Source: Rhizobium aethiopicum (lineage in GTDB: Bacteria; Pseudomonadota; Alphaproteobacteria; Rhizobiales; Rhizobiaceae). From it: a stretch of 56,648 nt of DNA. A model generated the notes under the pieces. The model was given only the letters and a program-made list of their open reading frames with translations, was not told the DNA's origin and searched no databases. The stretch is taken from assembly GCF_900094625.1 (NCBI RefSeq), contig NZ_FMAJ01000023.1, forward strand, positions 1 through 56,648. The letters are read 5' to 3'. Positions 25,067-32,972 of the stretch are shown piece by piece. How positions within the stretch are numbered: position 1 is the first letter of the stretch; every line of letters starts with the position of its first letter. Position numbers and translations under genes: made by a program.

Positions 25067-26118
25067 GTCACGTCTCCCATTCGAGCCCAGGCAATGGCAG
25101 CGGGATCTAGCCGTATTCCGCTGATGTAGTAAAGGGTCTCGCCGCCCCGCATCAGCGTCTCGTCCCGGCAATTCAGGTCGGTTACGCCCTGGCTCAGCAT
25201 GCCGACGAGCGTCACATTATGCCGACGCTTGAGGCTTAGAAACACCTCGCCATAGGACAGCGGCGTCTGCAAGGCCGGCACCGCCAGGGAGAAGGCCGTG
25301 TCAGTGGAGGCGGCCGACAACAGCCGTGCGGCGATCTCCGAAGAGCCAGGATCACGGGCGGCACGCGACAGAAGCTCCTCGGCGAGCGAACCCACCGCCT
25401 CGACGCGCGGCCGACGCTGCTTTACCATCTGCGCTGTCCGATCGTCGGCGAAATAAGCCACGATATGGGCATTGGGCGCATGATCCTCAGCGATCAGCAC
25501 CGCGGCCAGCGTTTCGTCGTCATTTGCGCCGCGCGCGATGATCGCCCGCGCTTGGGCCACTCCGGCCCGCAGCAAAGCGTCCGCATCGGCAAGCCGTTCC
25601 GTGCGGACATAGTCGGCATAATTGCTGGCGGGATTTTCCGGCAGGTCCTTGGCGACCAGAACAGTCATCGGTTCGTTGGCATGCCGCTCGGAATGCAGCA
25701 GCCGCAGCGTCTGGTGTGTCTGCCCCTCTTGCCATCCCAAAACGATGATATGGCCGGTGCGTTCGCTGTAATCACCCAATCCGCGCATGCGATTCCTCCA
25801 AATCGTACCGATGGCTGTCAACAACTTGCCAAGAACAGCGGTAAAGATGGCAATGCCGCCAGGAAGAACGACCAGGACGGTGATGATCCGGCCGAGGCCC
25901 GATTTTGGGGAAAGATCGCCATAGCCGACAGTCGTTGCCGTCACCATATAATAGTAAAGAAAGTCGACCGGGCTGCCGACGAGATCGCCTTCGCCGACCA
26001 GCCAAAAGAGCAGGTAGGAAGCAACCAGATGGACAACGAGAATAACAAGAAGAGCCGACCACGCCAATTCGCTGAGCGACAGATATACACGCCGCAGTAA
26101 TGAAGCGATAAATGGCAA
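25063..26118 (-). CDS. Two-helix K+ channel with a cytoplasmic TrkA-N domain
   Basis: A 351-residue channel subunit. Membrane helix 1 is at about 21-42, the selectivity filter TVGYGD near 63-68, and helix 2 near 78-100. A Rossmann-like RCK/TrkA-N domain begins at GHIIVLGW (about 122) and runs to about 290, with a smaller tail domain after it. Such channels open on ligand or redox signals. It heads the minus-strand cluster and faces the plus-strand DUF2170-PspA pair across 116 bases. Its tie to a membrane-stress cluster suggests a role in potential or turgor control. Confidence 0.88.
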   Translation of the reverse strand: MPFIASLLRRVYLSLSELAWSALLVILVVHLVASYLLFWLVGEGDLVGSPVDFLYYYMVTATTVGYGDLSPKSGLGRIITVLVVLPGGIAIFTAVLGKLLTAIGTIWRNRMRGLGDYSERTGHIIVLGWQEGQTHQTLRLLHSERHANEPMTVLVAKDLPENPASNYADYVRTERLADADALLRAGVAQARAIIARGANDDETLAAVLIAEDHAPNAHIVAYFADDRTAQMVKQRRPRVEAVGSLAEELLSRAARDPGSSEIAARLLSAASTDTAFSLAVPALQTPLSYGEVFLSLKRRHNVTLVGMLSQGVTDLNCRDETLMRGGETLYYISGIRLDPAAIAWARMGDVT

Positions 26119-26234
26119 GCGATTCGCCCCCGTTGCTAATCTGTAGCCTACCGAAATTTATTTCGCGCGCCAGACCTTTAAGTTGTAGACCGACTACCCA
26201 GATATTTTCGACGCTCTAACCGATGGAGGACTTT

Positions 26235-26669
26235 TTGGAGACCTGGAACCTTACCACTTTAACGCGCCTGTTCGCGGCCGATCCGGAAGCGCTGGGCGAC
26301 GTCGATGTAGCCGTACCCGAACATGGAGACGTCCTCTGCGTAACTCTTAAGGAAAGAGGCGATCTCGACGTCTTCGTCGCGGTGAGCGGAGAGCGCGATA
26401 TTCTTGTCAGCGTTGTCCTGGCGCCATGCAAGGAGGTGCCCAAGCGGGAAGCCTTCGAACGGATGGTTCTCAAGACGCACAAGTTCGTGCCGCTGTCGAG
26501 CTTCGGCATCACCACGATCGACGGTGAGGAATGGTACGAATTGTTCGGCTCGCTGTCGACACGCTCGTCGGCCGAGACCGTGGTCGAGGAGGTCGCCATT
26601 CTGGCTGCCAATGCAGTCGATGCGGCACACATGATTGAAGAATGGAAAAGCGGGGAGATTGCAGCGTGA
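26235..26669 (+). CDS. yjfI: DUF2170 (YjfI) protein
   Basis: A 144-residue protein of the YjfI/DUF2170 family (ETWNLTTLTRLFAADPEA; later LVSVVLAPCKEVP, HKFVPLSSFGI). The TTG at 26235 is preferred as start because GGAGG stands five bases before it. The in-frame ATG at 26223, four codons earlier, has no ribosome site, but could be the start. It is coupled to the PspA gene by a four-base GTGA overlap. The family works with PspA-like YjfJ, but the mechanism is unknown. Confidence 0.82.
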   Translation: METWNLTTLTRLFAADPEALGDVDVAVPEHGDVLCVTLKERGDLDVFVAVSGERDILVSVVLAPCKEVPKREAFERMVLKTHKFVPLSSFGITTIDGEEWYELFGSLSTRSSAETVVEEVAILAANAVDAAHMIEEWKSGEIAA

Positions 26670-27400
26670 GCACCTGGGGAAAGATTTTCACCGCCATTCG
26701 CGGCGGCATTAACGAGGCAGCGGAAGCGGCCGCCGACAGCCAGTCGATGCGCATTCTCGACCAGGAAATCCGCGATGCCGAACAGTCGCTGCGCCGGGCG
26801 CGATCCGATCTGGCCGGCATCATGGCCTCGAACAAGAGCGTCATGCGCCGGCTCGAAGAAAACCGCGCGAAGGAAGCCAAGGACACCGACAGCGCCCGCG
26901 CGGCAATCTCTGCCGGCCGGACGGATCTCGCGCAGGGTCTCGCTCAGCGCATTGCCACCAGTCGCGCCGAAATGCAGCGAGATCAGGAAGAGCTCGATCG
27001 GCTGCTGCCGCGCCAGCAGCAGATGCTGCGCACGATCCAGGAAACAGAATCGCGCATTGCTCAGATGAAGCGCGAGGTGGAGAATGTCAAAGCCAACGAG
27101 TCGCTGCTGCGCGCCCAGTCGGCAATTGCCCATAACCAGTCGGGCATCAACACCCGTCTCGGCAGCGCCGTCCAAAGTCTCGAACGCATCAAGAAGCGCC
27201 AGGAAATTACCGCCGGGCGCATCGAAGCCGGTGCCGAACTGGCCGCGCTGGAAAACGGCGGCGATCTCGATCGTCAGCTGCGCGAGGCCGGGATTGGCGG
27301 TTCTAGCGAATCGGCCGACGACATCCTTGCACAGCTGATGGCACCAAAGCATTCGGCCGAGCCCGTCTTGCTCCCCCCGCCCCCCGGCAACAAGAATTGA
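26666..27400 (+). CDS. yjfJ: PspA/IM30-family (YjfJ) membrane-stress protein
   Basis: A 244-residue, mostly coiled-coil protein of the PspA/IM30 (ESCRT-III-like) family. It begins STWGKIFTAIRGGINEAAE with an amphipathic, membrane-binding helix, then long charged helices (QRDQEELDRLLPRQQQML; SRIAQMKREVENVK). A disordered Pro-rich tail closes it. PspA proteins coat and stabilise damaged inner membrane. The GTG start at 26666 overlaps the yjfI stop and follows GGGGAG. The partner genes argue for the YjfJ branch rather than classic PspA of the pspABC operon. Confidence 0.87.
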   Translation: MSTWGKIFTAIRGGINEAAEAAADSQSMRILDQEIRDAEQSLRRARSDLAGIMASNKSVMRRLEENRAKEAKDTDSARAAISAGRTDLAQGLAQRIATSRAEMQRDQEELDRLLPRQQQMLRTIQETESRIAQMKREVENVKANESLLRAQSAIAHNQSGINTRLGSAVQSLERIKKRQEITAGRIEAGAELAALENGGDLDRQLREAGIGGSSESADDILAQLMAPKHSAEPVLLPPPPGNKN

Positions 27401-27411
27401 CAATTCCCGGA

Positions 27412-27467
27412 CGGCCGCCCTGTCGGAGAGATCGAAGACAGAGCGGCCGCACGTCAAGCTCTGACGT
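27412..27467 (+). terminator. Tandem hairpins after the PspA gene
   Basis: CGGCCGC-C-CTGTC (27412-27424) pairs with GACAG-A-GCGGCCG (27437-27449). A second stem, ACGTCA/TGACGT, follows at once (27451-27467). They begin 12 bases after the pspA-like stop. There is no U-run, so termination is likely but not certain. Confidence 0.5.
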
Positions 27468-27548
27468 TGCAGCCCAAGCAAGTCGAAAAATATACGACGC
27501 CTGTAATCCCGGCCTTGCGCCTGCCGTCGAAACACGCTAATCGGCTTT

Positions 27549-27563
27549 TGTAATGTTATTACA
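27549..27563. promoter_or_regulatory. Zur-like box upstream of zinT
   Basis: TGTAAT-GTT-ATTACA is a perfect inverted repeat. It closely resembles alphaproteobacterial Zur (zinc uptake regulator) boxes, which read GTAATGTTATAAC-like. It lies 45 bases before the zinT start. The link is sequence-based inference; zur itself is not in the window. Confidence 0.65.
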
Positions 27564-27607
27564 TCACAGCACGAGCCGTGCCGGCCAAATAAAAAGGGTA
27601 TCAACGA

Positions 27608-28270
27608 ATGAACAAGGCGATCACGACAATCAGCTACGCTCTGGCCTTATCCGCAACATTAACTTTTGCAGGAATGGCAGGCGCTGAGACATCTTCGGGA
27701 AACAATCACAACCACAGCCATTCCCACGATAAACAAGAGTCGGTGTATGATGGGTATTTCCATGACGATCAGGTAAAGGCGCGTGAACTGTCGGACTGGG
27801 AAGGCGATTGGCAGTCGGTCTACGCCTATCTTGTCGACGGAACCTTGGATCCGGTCATGGCCGACAAGGCGAAACATGGCGACAAGAGCGCCGGAGAATA
27901 TCGTGCCTACTACGAGAAGGGATACAAGACCGACGTCGACCGGATCGTCATCGATGGAAAGAAAGTCACCTTTTTCCGAGGCAAGGAGTCCGTCACTGGA
28001 GACTACGAGACGGATGGGCACGAAATTCTTACCTACAACAAGGGTAATCGAGGCGTCCGTTTCATCTTCAGGAAAAGCGCCGGCGACGACGCCGCTCCAC
28101 GGTTCATCCAGTTCAGCGACCACATCGTCGCCCCCGAGAAGGCCGACCACTACCATCTTTATTGGGGCAATGACCGTGCCGCGCTACTGAACGAGGTCAC
28201 CAACTGGCCGACCTACTACCCCGCGAGCCTGAATGGGAAGCAGATCGCCGATGAGATGCTGAGCCACTGA
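27608..28270 (+). CDS. zinT: ZinT periplasmic zinc-binding protein
   Basis: A 220-residue ZinT/YodA protein. A signal peptide (residues 1-26) ends near AGAE, then comes a His-rich run HNHNHSHSH. The lipocalin-like ZinT domain follows: LSDWEGDWQSVYAYL, then FRGKESVTGDYETDGHE, and DHYHLYWG near the end. ZinT binds Zn2+ (also Cd2+) in the periplasm and hands zinc to ZnuA under starvation. The Zur-like box 45 bases upstream fits zinc-repressed expression. The gene stands alone between two other modules. Confidence 0.9.
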   Translation: MNKAITTISYALALSATLTFAGMAGAETSSGNNHNHSHSHDKQESVYDGYFHDDQVKARELSDWEGDWQSVYAYLVDGTLDPVMADKAKHGDKSAGEYRAYYEKGYKTDVDRIVIDGKKVTFFRGKESVTGDYETDGHEILTYNKGNRGVRFIFRKSAGDDAAPRFIQFSDHIVAPEKADHYHLYWGNDRAALLNEVTNWPTYYPASLNGKQIADEMLSH

Positions 28271-28299
28271 CTAGCCGAGGCGACCGCACAGTCGGATTG

Positions 28300-28318
28300 G
28301 GGGGCGCAAAGCGCCCTC
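28300..28318. terminator. Short hairpin after zinT
   Basis: GGGCGC and GCGCCC pair around an AAA loop (28302-28316), with further pairs outside. It lies 30 bases past the zinT stop. The following TCTCAT is only weakly U-rich. Confidence 0.4.
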
Positions 28319-28495
28319 TCATGGGCTTCCTTGGAGCGCGGAGCACAGGCGACCTGCTGCCAGGTCTCCGCTATCCTCTCCGAAGCTGCCGCGCATCGAG
28401 GAACCTTTGGCAATCACCAAAGTTTCGTTTTCTGACGCCGACGTCAGGGAAGCGCCTTTAGACGCTCAGTGAATCTCGACGGGCAGCGACAATCG

Positions 28496-29005
28496 ATGAC
28501 AAGCCAGGCATTTAACATGCGCGTCGAAACGACAATTTTCGAGCCGAGCGACTGGGTCCCCAACAATCCGCGATTTCCTGTGTTGATCTACAAGGGGCTT
28601 TCTGGCGAGGACGGATCCTGTGATTTCCAAAATCGCTTCGCAGGAAACGGTTGGACAGGCATCTGGACAAACGGTGTCTTCGATTATCAGCACTATCATA
28701 GCAGCGCACATGAGGTGCTCGGTGTGGAAACGGGTAGCGCAACCCTTCTAATTGGCGGTCCCGGCGGTCGAGCAATAAAGGTGACGGCGGGGGACTGTCT
28801 GGTGCTTCCAGCCGGAACAGGGCACAAAAATCTCGGCAGCACGTCGGACTTCCAGGTCGTCGGCGCTTATCCTGAGGGACAGCATGCCGACATTCGGACT
28901 TCGGCTGCATCAAGCGAAATGCTCGCAACAATCTCGTCATTACCCATCCCCCAAAGCGACCCCGTTCAAGGTCGGTGGGGATTTCTCACCAAGGAATGGC
29001 GGTAG
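28496..29005 (+). CDS. Cupin-domain protein (YjlB-like)
   Basis: A 169-residue single-domain cupin. The cupin 1 metal motif is seen as HYHSSAHEVLGVETGSATL and cupin 2 as LVLPAGTGHKNLG, resembling the YjlB family. Three His and a Glu are in position to hold a metal. The function is not known. The start is uncertain: ATG 28496 is taken, while GTG 28469 and ATG 28517 are alternatives. The 225 bases before it hold only the hairpin after zinT and no gene. Confidence 0.72.
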   Translation: MTSQAFNMRVETTIFEPSDWVPNNPRFPVLIYKGLSGEDGSCDFQNRFAGNGWTGIWTNGVFDYQHYHSSAHEVLGVETGSATLLIGGPGGRAIKVTAGDCLVLPAGTGHKNLGSTSDFQVVGAYPEGQHADIRTSAASSEMLATISSLPIPQSDPVQGRWGFLTKEWR

Positions 29006-29079
29006 TCATTCGCCACCAACCGTACGACGACACAACCGCTGGAAAGCCTTACATTCATTTCCACGATCCTGCCGGTTTT

Positions 29080-29805
29080 TCAGCTGAGACCGAGGAACTG
29101 CCTGAGCTCGGCAGTCTGGGGATTGGCGAAGACATCCTCCGGCCGGCCTGCTTCATGAATCCTGCCCTGATGCATGAAAACGACGCGGCTGCAGACGTCG
29201 CGGGCGAAGCGCATTTCGTGCGTGACCATCAGCAGCGTCATTCCCTCGGCCGCAAGCTCGCGCACGACGGCCAGAACTTCAGCCACCAGCTCGGGATCGA
29301 GCGCCGAGGTAATCTCGTCGCAGAGAAGGGCTGTCGGCTGCATGGCGAGCGCGCGGGCGATGGCGACGCGCTGCTGCTGCCCGCCCGAGAGTTCGTCCGG
29401 ATAGGCATCGAACCTGTGGCCCAGACCCACCCGCTCCAGCATCTTGCGGGCGGTCGCTTCCGCTTCGGCTTTGGGGGTCTTCTTGACCACGGTCTGCGAC
29501 AGCATGACATTGCCGCCGGCCGTCAGATGCGGGAAAAGGTTGAATTGCTGAAAGATCATGCCGACCTTGAGGCGCAGCGCCTTCAGATGCACTTCGTCAT
29601 CAAGCAGCTGTGCGCCGGCCACGGAGATGGATCCGTCGGTGATGGTCTCCAGGCCGTTGATGCAGCGAAGCAGGGTCGATTTGCCCGAGCCGCTCTTGCC
29701 GATAATGGCGATGACCTCGCCAGGTTCGACATTCAGGTTGATGCCTTTCAGCACCTCGTTGGATCCGTAGCTCTTGCGGACGTCAGTGATTTCGATGAGC
29801 GACAT
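29080..29805 (-). CDS. Polar amino-acid ABC importer ATPase (system 1)
   Basis: A 241-residue ATPase of the PAAT class. It has Walker A GKSGSGKS (near 36-43), Q-loop QQFNLFPH, signature SGGQQQR, and Walker B LLCDEITSALDPE. It powers the importer with the two permeases ending just upstream. GAGAGGAAG precedes the ATG at 29805, which lies inside the 3' end of the permease gene (23-base overlap). The substrate is unknown. Confidence 0.9.
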   Translation of the reverse strand: MSLIEITDVRKSYGSNEVLKGINLNVEPGEVIAIIGKSGSGKSTLLRCINGLETITDGSISVAGAQLLDDEVHLKALRLKVGMIFQQFNLFPHLTAGGNVMLSQTVVKKTPKAEAEATARKMLERVGLGHRFDAYPDELSGGQQQRVAIARALAMQPTALLCDEITSALDPELVAEVLAVVRELAAEGMTLLMVTHEMRFARDVCSRVVFMHQGRIHEAGRPEDVFANPQTAELRQFLGLS

Positions 29806-30442
29806 TGAGCTTCCTCTCCAGGATCTGGCTGCTTTTCGACAAGGGCCAGCAAAGGGCGAAATAGATGAGCGCGACAAGCCCATAGACGGTGAAGGGCTGG
29901 AAGGTGGCGTTGGTCACCACTGTGCCGGCTTTCGACAACTCGACGAAGCCGATGATCGAGGTCAGCGCCGTTCCCTTGACGACCTGAACGGAGAAACCGA
30001 CGGTCGGCGGTATGGCGATCCTCAGCGCCTGCGGAAGGATGACATAGCGCATCTGCTGCAGGCGGCCCATGCCGAGGCTGGCGGAGGCTTCCCATTGCCC
30101 CCTAGCAACCGCTTCGACGCAGCCTCGCCAGATCTCGGTCAGGAAGGCCGCGCTCCACAGGATCAGCGCCAATCCCGCGGCAAGCCAGGCCGGCACGTCT
30201 ATTCCGAAGAGGCCGAGACCGAAGAAGGCGATGAAGAGCTGCATCAGCAGCGGCGTGCCCTGGAAGAGCTCGATATAATATTTCGCGAATGCCCGGCCGG
30301 CCTTGCGCCTGCTGATGCGCAGGAACAGCAGGCCCAGGCCAACCAAACCGCCGCCAACGAACGAGACAAGCGAAAGAAGGATCGTCCAGCGGGTGGCGAG
30401 CAGCAGGTTGCGCAGGATGTCCCAGAGCGTGAACGTGATCAT
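29783..30442 (-). CDS. Polar amino-acid ABC importer permease (system 1)
   Basis: A 219-residue permease of the HisM/GlnP type with about five membrane helices. The EAA loop is seen as WEASASLGMGRLQQMRYVILPQ-like sequence near residue 120. It overlaps the other permease by four bases at its start and the ATPase at its end. Together with the companion permease it forms the channel. The conserved ELFQGTPLLMQLFI marks the PAAT family. Confidence 0.88.
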   Translation of the reverse strand: MITFTLWDILRNLLLATRWTILLSLVSFVGGGLVGLGLLFLRISRRKAGRAFAKYYIELFQGTPLLMQLFIAFFGLGLFGIDVPAWLAAGLALILWSAAFLTEIWRGCVEAVARGQWEASASLGMGRLQQMRYVILPQALRIAIPPTVGFSVQVVKGTALTSIIGFVELSKAGTVVTNATFQPFTVYGLVALIYFALCWPLSKSSQILERKLNVAHRNH

Positions 30443-31110
30443 CGTGCTGCTCTCCTCGGGAAAATGAACGAGCCGATCAGACCCAGCACCTGACGGAGCA
30501 GGATCGCCAGCGCGAGATAGATTGATGTCGAGACGATATAGGCCTCGAAGGCGCGGAAGGTTCGCGATTGGATGAAGTTCGCGGCAAAGGTCAGATCCTC
30601 GGCGGCGATCTGCGACACGACCGCTGAACCGAGCATGACGATGACGACTTGGGAGGAAAGCGCCGGCCAGATGCGCTGCAGTGACGGCACGAGCACGACA
30701 TGGCGGAAGGTTTCGAAACGCGACATCGCAAGGCTTTCGCCGGCCTCGAACTGCCCCTTCGGCGTAGCCTGAATGCCGGCACGGACGATCTCGCAGCTAT
30801 AGGCGCCGAGATTGACGACCATCGCCAGATTGGCGGCCGTCAGTTCGGAAAGCTGGAGGCCAAGCGATGGCAGGCCGAAAAAGATGAAGAAAAGCTGGAT
30901 CAGGAACGGCGTGTTGCGGATCAGTTCGACATAGGCGGCGACGACAGGCTTCAGCCAGGCGGGGCCGAGCGCCCGCACCCAGGCGCAGAAGATGCCGAGA
31001 GAAATACCGAGCACCCCGCCGACCGCGATAAGCTCGAAGGTGATCAGTATGCCCTTGAGGATCTCAGGGTAATATTGCAGCAGCCAGCCGAATTCGAAAT
31101 GGTAGCTCAA
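30439..31110 (-). CDS. Polar amino-acid ABC importer permease (system 1)
   Basis: A 223-residue permease of the same class. Landmarks are ELIRNTPFLIQLFFIFFGLP near 65 and an EAA loop after AMSRFETFRHVVLVPS. Its stop overlaps the next permease start by four bases. The gene follows the solute-binding-protein gene after 76 bases, which hold a strong hairpin. Confidence 0.88.
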   Translation of the reverse strand: MSYHFEFGWLLQYYPEILKGILITFELIAVGGVLGISLGIFCAWVRALGPAWLKPVVAAYVELIRNTPFLIQLFFIFFGLPSLGLQLSELTAANLAMVVNLGAYSCEIVRAGIQATPKGQFEAGESLAMSRFETFRHVVLVPSLQRIWPALSSQVVIVMLGSAVVSQIAAEDLTFAANFIQSRTFRAFEAYIVSTSIYLALAILLRQVLGLIGSFIFPRRAAR

Positions 31111-31136
31111 GGAATCTCCCCTCTTGCGGTGACGGA

Positions 31137-31171
31137 GCGCATGTCATCCCGCGGGCGCGGGAGACATGCGC
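31137..31171 (-). other. Large intercistronic hairpin after the system 1 binding-protein gene
   Basis: GCGCATGTC pairs with GACATGCGC. Inside, TCCCGC pairs with GCGGGA around GGGC, with one bulged A. It occupies nearly the whole gap between the binding-protein stop (31187) and the permease start (31110), and resembles a transcript-protecting stem. Confidence 0.6.
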
Positions 31172-31186
31172 AAGACCCGGATTTCC

Positions 31187-31972
31187 TTACAGATCGGACG
31201 GCAGATCGGTGCCGAGCCACTTCTGCGATATAGCGTTCAGCGTGCCATCGGTTTTGGCTGCGGTGACAATGCCGTTCACCTTTTCCAGAAGCGCGGATTG
31301 TTCCTTGTTGAGGCCGATGTAGCAGGGCGAGTTCTTGATGAGGAACTTCAGCTCAGGGCGCTTGGGAGGATTTTTGGCGAGGATTGCGGCGGCCACGACG
31401 TTGCCGGTGGCAATAATGTCGACCTGGCCGGACAGGAAGGCCGAGATGGTGCCGTTATTGTCCTCGTAACGCTTGATCGTCGCATCGGCCGGCGCGATCT
31501 TCGTCAGCTCGAGATCCTCCACGGCGCCGCGCGTGACACCGATGCTCTTGCCCGCGAGATCTTCAGCCTTGGCGATCGAAAGATCGGCCGGCCCGAACAC
31601 GCCGTTGAAGAAGGGCGCGTAGGCGACCGAGAAATCGATCACCTTCTCGCGCTCCGGATTCTTGCCGAGGCTCGATATGACGAGGTCGACCTTGTTGGTC
31701 TGCAGGTAGGGGACGCGGTTGGCGCTTGTGACCGGCACGAGCTCGGCTTTGACGCCGAGCTTTTCGGCAATGAGGTTGGCCATGTCGATATCATAGCCCA
31801 TCGGCGCCATGTCGGTGCCGACGCTGCCGAAAGGCGGGAAATCCTGCGGGACAGCGACACGCAGCGTGCCGCGCGCCGTAATGTCGGCGAGAGCATCGGC
31901 GTGAGACGGCGAGTTGAGGCTGAAGGTCGCGGCGAGAGCGGCGATTGCGAAGAAGACTCGTCTTGTCAGCAT
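31187..31972 (-). CDS. Polar amino-acid ABC importer binding protein (system 1)
   Basis: A 261-residue family 3 solute-binding protein. A signal peptide with the sequence TRRVFFAIAALAATFSLN precedes cleavage near SHA-DA. The core has RGTLRVAVPQDFPPFG, then PMGYDIDMANLIAEKLG and SSLGKNPEREKVIDFS, typical of amino-acid binders. It starts four bases after the GntR stop, so the GntR and transport genes form one operon. Substrate unknown. Confidence 0.88.
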   Translation of the reverse strand: MLTRRVFFAIAALAATFSLNSPSHADALADITARGTLRVAVPQDFPPFGSVGTDMAPMGYDIDMANLIAEKLGVKAELVPVTSANRVPYLQTNKVDLVISSLGKNPEREKVIDFSVAYAPFFNGVFGPADLSIAKAEDLAGKSIGVTRGAVEDLELTKIAPADATIKRYEDNNGTISAFLSGQVDIIATGNVVAAAILAKNPPKRPELKFLIKNSPCYIGLNKEQSALLEKVNGIVTAAKTDGTLNAISQKWLGTDLPSDL

Positions 31973-31976
31973 GGAT

Positions 31977-32726
31977 TCATTGCTCCTTTGAACTTGTGGG
32001 TTTGAGGTCTGGCTGTTGGGAAAGGGAGGAGGCGCTCTTTGGCGGAAGCGACAGGGAATTGCGCAGATCCGAAAGCGGATCCGGACGCGCAGTGAGATCG
32101 AGGCCCATTTCGACTTCATCGAGATGTTCGACGGAGAGCGCAGCAGCTCTGACGAAATCACCTGCCTGCATCGCCTCGAAAATGCGGCAATGTCCCTCGT
32201 GGGACTGCACCGCATGAAATTCGGATTGATAGAGCATTGAAATGAGGATGGTCCTTGCGGTCAGGTCGCGCAGGATATCGACGATGATGGCGTTCCCGCT
32301 CAATTCCGCGATACGAATGTGGAAATCGCCCATCAAATAGGTCAGGCGCTGGCGGTCGCCTGCGGCCATTGCATTTCTTTCCTCGTTCAGATGGGTTTCG
32401 AGCGCCTTGCGTCCCTCGTCTGTGAGTACGCCCATGCTGCGCAGCAATCCGGCCTCGACGACACGCCTTGCCTCATAGACGGCAATTGCATCTTCAGCGG
32501 ACGGCTCGACAACGAACCAGCCTCGCCGAGGGCTGACATGCACGATGCCACGTGTCTCCAGGCGCATCATGGCTTCACGGACGCGGGTTCGCGACACGCC
32601 GAACAGCCCTGCCAGCTGGTTCTCGCCAAGACGCGTCCCAGGCCGAATCTTGGCAGAAAGGATCCCGGAAACGATGGTTGCCTCAATGGACTTCTGCGTG
32701 GTCTCGGATGTGTGGCTATCTTGCAT
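31977..32726 (-). CDS. GntR-family (FCD) transcriptional regulator
   Basis: A 249-residue regulator. The winged helix-turn-helix lies at 15-75 (LGENQLAGLFGVSRTRVREAMMRLETRGIV) and the FCD sensor domain at 90-220 (YEARRVVEAGLLRSM, GDFHIRIAELSGN, SHEGHCRIFEAMQAGD). The FCD His and Asp residues usually bind a metal and a carboxylate ligand. It is the first gene of the system 1 transporter operon. A palindrome covers its own start codon, implying autoregulation. Confidence 0.88.
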   Translation of the reverse strand: MQDSHTSETTQKSIEATIVSGILSAKIRPGTRLGENQLAGLFGVSRTRVREAMMRLETRGIVHVSPRRGWFVVEPSAEDAIAVYEARRVVEAGLLRSMGVLTDEGRKALETHLNEERNAMAAGDRQRLTYLMGDFHIRIAELSGNAIIVDILRDLTARTILISMLYQSEFHAVQSHEGHCRIFEAMQAGDFVRAAALSVEHLDEVEMGLDLTARPDPLSDLRNSLSLPPKSASSLSQQPDLKPTSSKEQ

Positions 32727-32732
32727 ACAAGA
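32719..32732. promoter_or_regulatory. Palindrome over the GntR start codon
   Basis: TCTTG-CATA-CAAGA is a perfect inverted repeat with a four-base gap. The GntR start codon falls inside it (CAT at 32724-32726). GntR-FCD operators are typically this size, so binding here would block expression of its own operon. Confidence 0.6.
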
Positions 32733-32752
32733 CAGAAAGCAAAGCTCGTGCC

Positions 32753-32775
32753 AAAATCCCCGCGTTCGGGATTTT
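32753..32775. terminator. Rho-independent-like terminator between the two amino-acid transporters
   Basis: AAAATCCC (32753-32760) pairs perfectly with GGGATTTT (32768-32775) around CGCGTTC. The A and T runs flanking the stem make it look like a terminator on both strands. It falls between the end of the system 2 ATPase gene and the GntR gene. Confidence 0.55.
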
Positions 32776-32972
32776 CAAGCTGTCATGGATTTTTCGCGGA
32801 AATTTGCCTGCCGGGAGTGCAGACTGACCATAATTTGTGCGAGCGCGCGCCCTTCCCCGACATTGCCCCTGTCGCCGATGCCGCCGACGCTCAAGATCGA
32901 CCGACTTGATCCGACCCCGGCGATCGGGACCGGAGCATGTGTGACGGGGGCGAAGCCATCACCATCGCCTCT

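Noticed and set aside
26216..27604. Minus-strand open frame of 462 codons
   Set aside because: It is opposite the DUF2170 and PspA genes, which have clear motifs, ribosome sites and a four-base overlap.
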